From Schistosoma mansoni (taxonomy: Eukaryota > Platyhelminthes > Trematoda > Strigeidida > Schistosomatidae): a stretch of DNA of 64,000 bases. Location of the stretch: the NCBI RefSeq assembly GCF_000237925.1, contig NC_031499.1, forward strand, positions 7,446,195-7,510,194, written 5' to 3'. Of this stretch, positions 58,901 to 64,000 are shown in pieces. The first letter of the stretch is position 1, and each line of letters starts with the position of its first letter. The position numbers and the translations under genes were made by a program. The notes beneath the pieces are model-generated. The model did no database searches. It had not been told where the DNA came from and was given only the letters and a program-made list of their open reading frames with translations.

Positions 58901-59249
58901 TGTTATATCTTGAACTTAGATTCTTAGTCTGTCGCATAATACTTGAGCACTCGAACGCTAGAACCCTCCCAAGTCACAATTCAAAAGACAGAAGACAAGT
59001 AGAAGGAATGTTATTCCAAGCAGTGTCGATTATGGTACAAACCTGTCAGGCATTTATAGTTCTTAGTAGAAACGAAATCATCATTATAGTTATCCAATCC
59101 GCACACAGGGAGTTATCAGCATTGTCAAATAGGAAAGCTACACGTAGTGATTCTAGAATATTCTTCCAAAAGCTGATTGTATGGAATATGTCCGGCTCCT
59201 TCTGGGTTTCTTAGAGCTTCCTCAACTTCATCTGTGGACCATCCTCACA
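58901..59249 (+). mobile_element. LTR-B solo LTR with GGGGG duplication
   Basis: A 349-bp block opening TGTTATATC and closing CCTCACA is flanked by GGGGG at 58896-58900 and 59250-59254. TG/CA ends and a 5-bp duplication are the signature of LTR retrotransposon integration. No internal region is present, so it is a solo LTR, formed by recombination between two LTRs. The 106-codon frame crossing it is not a gene. Confidence 0.75.
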
Positions 59250-59494
59250 GGGGGACGTTATTTCACTTAATTCGAAGTTTCTAGAATACTAACATTCAGT
59301 TTTGTTTCTACCATAAGCTTTCGTTTGATGTATGATTCACTGCCATACCCCTTTCTGTTCCAGAGCTATTGTAATTTAAACATAACCTTTGGTACTCTAT
59401 CTCTCTACCTTGATGGCCAGTTTGAATATCATTGTAGTTTTCTAATTGTTAATGTGTTGTGGTTACGTTAGACATCCATTTATTTATGTATCTT
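59250..59494. other. Non-coding spacer
   Basis: Nothing recognised. Confidence 0.35.
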
Positions 59495-59715
59495 AAATGG
59501 CTCTGGTCTAAAGGTTAAGTGTTCGTGAGCAAGAGACTGAACGTCCCGGGTTCGAATCCCGCATGCAGAATCTTGAATGTGCTTTGTTGCAAAGTCCCGT
59601 ACTTGAACAAAAAGGTCGTTCAATGCTTCCAAGTTTTCAATAGTGATCTAACATTGATCGGTTAATGATCTCAATTAAAACCCGACAATCTCTACAATCC
59701 TATACTGATACTTTT
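59495..59715 (+). mobile_element. HHR-B divergent-subfamily copy
   Basis: tRNA-like block (ggtctaaaggttaagtg, gggttcgaatcccgc), decayed hammerhead (gttgcaaagtccc, gaacaaaaagg) and the alternative 3' block (aacccgacaatctctac, cctatactgata). Confidence 0.7.
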
Positions 59716-60059
59716 CCGATCTATTTGAAACAGTAGAGTTTACCAAAACATGAAACACTTCAACAATCGGTCCTATTTTCTTTTCTTAATAATTAGTAAA
59801 ATCTTTCTAGATATGTTGAAGATAATATGTATCGATTTTGTTCATTTGATTAGTTAATTATCAAGTTCCACAAGGTTTTGACAAGGTCTCTTTATGTAGC
59901 TTAGATTTTCATTGAAATGACATAAAATTTCACGAAATAAGTCACCAAAACGGAAAGCATCACAGTCGGTACAACTTAATTCATAGACGTACTTCTGTAC
60001 TAATGTATATGGGACTTTTTTTAGGGGAAATTCATTTTATTTTTTTTGTGATTTTTTAG

Positions 60060-60283
60060 TAATTTTTTATACATAGTTGAAATCATGAGTCAATTGAAGC
60101 TAGACCACCATGAAAAATCTGGAAGCACTGGGCGGCAGCTTCTTCCTATTGTGGGACTCCTTAGCGGCAGTGTGCATCCACGATCCCGCCGGATGCCGGC
60201 TCAGTGGTCTATCAGTTAAGTGCTCGCGCGCGAGACTGGTAGGTCCTGGGTTCGAATCTCGTGAGGCGGGATCGTGGATGCGC
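60060..60283. mobile_element. HHR-B foldback running into an assembly gap
   Basis: Minus 3' block and hammerhead (60073-60190) meets a plus tRNA-like block at gatcccgcc/ggatgccggc; the plus arm is cut by 200 N at 60284-60483. Confidence 0.8.
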
Positions 60284-60483
60284 NNNNNNNNNNNNNNNNN
60301 NNNNNNNNNNNNNNNNNNNNNNNNNNNNNNNNNNNNNNNNNNNNNNNNNNNNNNNNNNNNNNNNNNNNNNNNNNNNNNNNNNNNNNNNNNNNNNNNNNNN
60401 NNNNNNNNNNNNNNNNNNNNNNNNNNNNNNNNNNNNNNNNNNNNNNNNNNNNNNNNNNNNNNNNNNNNNNNNNNNNNNNNNNN
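60284..60483. other. Assembly gap, 200 N
   Basis: Exactly 200 unknown bases between an HHR-B repeat and a LINE coding fragment. Confidence 0.95.
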
Positions 60484-61403
60484 AGCCGTCAGGGGCTTCC
60501 AGAATACACGGAGCGTGTATCGAGATGAAACTTTATTTTGATTAGGTGCGGTCAAATGAATGACACTACTCGGATCTTGTATGCGCGTTTCGGAGACGCA
60601 GCACACATCGATGGTGTAAGATTCTAGAGTTCTAGCTAAGGAAGCCTGTTGTCCTATTTGGCACAATGTTCGGACATTAAAAGTTCCTATATGTAGTTTA
60701 GAGCGTGGTTTCAAGAGACCAGGAATAACGTTCTGTGTACTCGAATCGTTTGCCCTAGCGGTGCGACGCGATAAAAGGACGTGGGAAGGGTTAGTCGAGG
60801 AGATAACAGAGTTATTAGGTGTAGGAAGGATTTGAAAGCGACCAACTTGGTCTTGTGTGCAGTTAAGGGTATGAGGGCTAGTATCACTTCCCGGCTGCCC
60901 ACACCGTGGAAGGGTATTTCTTGAGGGACCTGAAAAAGAAGTTGGATTAGTGTTGGTCTTAACGACCTGGGAGCGTGACCGCAGTGCCCAAGGGACATCT
61001 GCTTGAGGCCGGTCACGCACGGCCTTTTTGTGGGGGATTTTTGACGTGTTAGCTCCGTTCTTCAAAAGTCCTTACCGCCGGAGACGGAAATCCGTGGGAT
61101 AAGGCGAGGTGTGCATTTTTAGGGTCGACCTTTTCTAACCCCACCCCTCCTTGTGGGAAGGCAGCATCGCTGTCATGCTGGTTGTCTGAAGGAAACACCT
61201 TACTGCTTTCACACCTCTGTACAGTCAGCAGTACGACTTCGCCTTCGGACCTTGGGATTGCTGCTTTTAGTCTCACCGCTCTTCAACCGACCTGTCTGGC
61301 ATGGTAGGACCTTGAGGAACGATTGTTCCAGCCAGCATAGCTCAATTGGATCATCACGATAGGCAAGCCCGACCACCACGTCAAGGTAGCAGCAACGGTC
61401 GGG
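60484..61403 (-). pseudogene. Third LINE: 5' leader and start of AP-endonuclease ORF
   Basis: The 5' leader begins at cccgaccgttgctgc (61403). The frame from 61276 reads IPRSEGEVVLLTVQRCESSK and PKNAHLALSHGFPSPAVRTF; after a frame change the frame from 61065 to the gap holds a Ser/Pro/Asn-rich N-terminus, then LHIGTFNVRTLCQIGQQASL and VCCVSETRIQDPSS, the beginning of an AP-like endonuclease domain with its Asn and Glu positions. After SRYTLRVF homology fails near the gap. A dead 3'-truncated copy; the full element would encode endonuclease and reverse transcriptase. Confidence 0.8.
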
Positions 61404-61876
61404 GGAAGGGTTCTTCTGGAGGTAACTGAAGAGAAAATTGGGTTAGAAGTGGTCTTAGTGACCTGAGAGCGTGAACGCAATGCCCAAGGGACAACTGCTT
61501 CAGGTCGGTCACACGCGACTTTTTTGTGAGGAATCTTTGTGTTAGCTCCGTACTTGTTCGGACCTTACCTACGGAGACGGATATCCGTGGGATAAGGCGA
61601 GGTGTGCATTTTTAGAGTCAACCTTTTCTAACCCCACCCCTCCTTATGAAAAGGCAACATCGCTGTTATGTTGGTTGTCTGAAGGAAACACTTTACTGCT
61701 GTCACACCTCTGTACAGTCATCAGTACGACTTCGCCTTCGGACCTTGGGTTTGCTGCTTTTAATCTTACCGCTATTCAACCGGCCTGCCTGTCATGGTAG
61801 GACCTTAAGAAACTGTAGTTCCAGCCGGTATAGCTCGATTGGTTCATCACGATAAGCAAGGAGCAGCAACGTTCGG
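61404..61876 (-). mobile_element. Third LINE: tandem second 5' copy
   Basis: Repeats the leader and early ORF of the preceding copy with a period of about 492 bp (aggtgtgcatttttag at 61107 and 61599). Its 5' end at about 61876 lacks the second strand of the terminal hairpin. Confidence 0.8.
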
Positions 61877-62372
61877 GTTTAAACGATGCAAAGATTAAGA
61901 GACAATAATATTTTGAATAATAAAGATGAGACAAATGTTTGGTCATAAAACAAGGGAGTAATTTTAAAGAATAAAAGACTAATTATAAAATAAATTGTTA
62001 TATCAATTAAGCATATTTATTGAAACGACTAACGTTCCAAACTATAATCAACTGAACAATTGGAATACCTTGTGAATTCACTTAATTTCACTACACAGGA
62101 TTAAAATTACTACAATATAATGAGAGATGATAGGACCTTAAGGAACTATTGTTTCAACCAGTATAGCTCCATTGATTCATCACGATAGGCAAGCCCGATC
62201 ACCACGTCAAGGTAACAGCAACGGTCAGGTTTAAACGAAGCAAAGATTAAGAGACAACAACGACTAACATTCTAAACTATAGTCAATTGAACAATTGGAA
62301 TACCTTGTGAATTCACTTAATTTCGCTAAACAGGATTAAAATTACTATAATATAATGAGAGATTGAGAAAAT
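61877..62372. repeat. Local tandem duplication of flank plus LINE 5' scrap
   Basis: The segment gtttaaacgatgcaaag to taatgagaga occurs twice (61877-62126 and 62230-62372; the first holds extra bases). A LINE 5' scrap lies between at 62127-62229. This lies inside the intron downstream of the host exon at 62415. Confidence 0.8.
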
Positions 62373-62414
62373 ATTAACGTTTTAACTAAGAAACAAAGAT
62401 AATTTCAAACTTAC

Positions 62415-62696
62415 ACCAAACCAATCATTCCATAATTGCATATTATCTGATGTATCTGAATTAAAATCTTGACAAACAAATGATGTGGATAATTTTACAC
62501 CGGTAGATGATAATGATGATGAGGAGGAGGAGGAAGAAGAAGCATTTGTTGTAACTGGTTGAGACTGATTATTATTATCATTATTATTATTATTAGATGA
62601 ATGAATAGAAACAATCTCATAAGTATTAGTAGTTTCAGGCCAATCACAACGATTAGAATTCTCATTATATGATAATGAATTGCGGGTCGACCTTTT
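62415..62696 (-). CDS. Host gene, downstream exon (unknown Asn/Ser-rich protein)
   Basis: Minus strand. The open frame reads NSLSYNENSNRCDWPETTNT, an Asn run, NQSQPVTTNA, a Ser run of nine, and VCQDFNSDTSDNMQLWNDWF-G, followed by a GTAAGT donor at 62414-62409. The exon ends on a codon boundary. Its start is uncertain: an AG at 62697-62698 inside LINE sequence gives AAA AGG TCG ACC CGC in frame, and another AG before 62660 starts at NSNRCDW, also in frame. Both fit the phase-0 end of the upstream exon. I do not recognise the protein; long polar runs are common in schistosome regulatory proteins, but no domain is visible. Confidence 0.6.
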
Positions 62697-62966
62697 CTAA
62701 CCCCACCCCTCCTTATGAAAAGGCAACATCGCTGTTATGCTGGTTGTCTGAAGGAAACACTTTACTGCTGTCACACCTCTGTACAGTCAGTAGTACGACT
62801 TTGCCTCCGGACCTTGGGTTTGCTGCTTTTAATCTTACCACTATTCAACCGGCATGCCTGTCATGGTAGGACCTTAAGGAACTATTGTTTCAGCCAGTAT
62901 AGCTCCATTGGTTCATCACGATGGGCAAGCCCGACCACTACGTCAAAGTAGCAGCAACGGTCGGGA
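62684..62966 (-). mobile_element. Third LINE 5' fragment in the intron, touching the exon
   Basis: 283 bp of leader, from the terminal cccgaccgttgctg at 62966 to ggtcgaccc at 62684. It is truncated at its 3' side, which is not the usual LINE truncation, and carries no clear target duplication. Confidence 0.8.
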
Positions 62967-63102
62967 TATTTAACCATTATAGAAACTAATGTGTTACTAA
63001 CATCTAAACATACAGCTCCAAAATCAGTCATCCAACATTCATTTAGAAATCATAAATAATAGAAGCATACATAGATATAAGAGGAGAACATTATTAACTT
63101 AC

Positions 63103-63878
63103 TTGAACAATGAGTGCCGGTGTTGGTGGATGATTTTCTTTTGCATCCATTAATAATGATTTCTTTGAATAACATTTATTACTATTATTGTCACTAACTT
63201 TTATAGTTTGTATATAATCATCACTAATACCAGTAGTAGTGATAACTGCAGTAGTGACAACAACATCCGTAGTCGATCCTGTGTTATTACTACTATTACT
63301 ACTACTAGTAGCAGTAGTAGTAGTCGTAGTAGTAGTACATGTACTAACAGTGTTACAAGTAAAATTAACATAAGCTGTTGAAGTTATATTACTACTATCA
63401 GTAGTCATCGTTATTGTAGATAATGTTGTATTCATTATAGTATTACTCATAATAAATGGTGATATATTTGAATGATAACTAATTGGGATCAAATTGATGA
63501 GGGAATTATTATTTAAATCAACATAATTAACATGATTCCCCATAGCTACTGCTGCTGATGATGATGATGATAATAATTTATGATGATTGTTTGTTGTATA
63601 CAAGGTGATTGGATTAGTGTAATGATTCTCATTAGTAATAGCTATACCAGTACTATTATTACTCTGGGTAATTTGACGTAAATCAATAATTGATAAAGGA
63701 TTATTTAATAAATAAGCTGTCATACATGTATTTGTAGCATTATTAATGATAGTTCGAGTATTTGAATTCTGTGGAATAGAATAATAACAAGAAGGTGATG
63801 ATGATAATAGATAAGTAGGTTGAAGAGGATGAGGATGATCATTTGAATGATGTTGAAATGAATCTTTATTAGTATTAC
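63103..63878 (-). CDS. Host gene, 258-codon exon (unknown Asn/Thr/Ser-rich protein)
   Basis: Minus strand. The frame is open from an acceptor-like AG (63880-63879, preceded by ctaac and a tttatttcttc tract) to a GTAAGT donor at 63102-63097. It starts with two bases of a split codon and then gives 258 codons, ending PPTPALIVQ on a codon boundary. Features include HPHPLQPTYLLSSSPS, SIIDLRQI, a Ser/Ala run, Thr runs and poly-Asn/Ser, with no signal peptide, membrane segment or known domain. Methionine at 63723 could be an internal start, but the open frame upstream and the acceptor argue for an internal exon. Confidence 0.65.
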
Positions 63879-63966
63879 CTTTTGAAGTATCAACGAAGAA
63901 ATAAAGTTAGAATATAGAAAACAGTTAGGCAATTTTAAGTACATAATAATTATTATTATTATCATT

Positions 63967-64000
63967 GAATTTACTTAGTATTGTTTGTTTGAATCTTAGC
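63967..64000 (-). mobile_element. SmA scrap at the right edge
   Basis: ttacttagtattgtttgttt is the terminal block of SmA in minus orientation. The copy continues beyond the window. Confidence 0.7.

Noticed and set aside
60110-60541. Long frames spanning the 200-N gap
   Set aside because: Continuity depends on unknown bases; the parts on either side belong to an HHR-B repeat and a LINE.
63720-63965. 81-codon Ile/Leu-rich frame
   Set aside because: It overlaps the supported 258-codon exon in another frame and includes an ATT repeat.

Overview
The window looks like AT-rich nuclear DNA of a schistosome blood fluke (genus Schistosoma; I cannot fix the species). Four signals support this: a 36-nt match with one mismatch to the Schistosoma spliced-leader exon followed by a GT donor (about 1.91 kb); many copies of the SmA (Sm-alpha) hammerhead-ribozyme retroposon; fragments of an SR2-like RTE-clade LINE; and a fragment that reads like the N-terminus of a Merlin transposase. 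Three runs of exactly 200 N are assembly gaps, and all three lie inside repeats.

Layout. Nearly all of 1-62.4 kb is non-coding and filled with decayed mobile elements. The main families are: (1) SmA-type repeats, with tRNA-like A and B boxes and a hammerhead; (2) a second hammerhead SINE-like family, called HHR-B here, with about 30 copies, many in head-to-head foldback pairs and some head-to-tail; (3) 3' fragments of the RTE-like LINE ending in (TAAG)n, plus one decayed 5' half carrying endonuclease and reverse transcriptase pieces (50.6-52.9 kb); (4) a roughly 0.5-kb retroposon with a TAAA-type tail (Retroposon-T); (5) two LTR families, LTR-A with a TATA box and LTR-B with one solo LTR flanked by GGGGG; (6) 3' ends of another LINE with a TGAC tail; (7) the 5' end of a third LINE with an endonuclease start (60.5-63.0 kb, minus strand). 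Degenerate tRNA-Lys(CTT)-like and tRNA-Val(TAC)-like sequences lie next to retroposons.

Host gene. The only convincing host protein-coding sequence is at the right end on the minus strand: a 258-codon exon (63103-63878) and a second exon (about 62415-62660, or to 62696). Both are rich in Asn, Ser and Thr, both end at GTAAGT donors, and they join in the same phase. I do not recognise the protein. Since the second exon ends in a donor, the transcript must continue towards lower coordinates, so much of the window could be one repeat-filled intron. A 5' fragment of the third LINE touches the start of the second exon and may supply its acceptor and first codons.

Points most worth checking: the spliced-leader RNA copy; the composite foldback hammerhead elements that share one identical junction at three loci; the LINE-exon boundary; the solo LTR; and the nested insertion at 43.4-44.5 kb.
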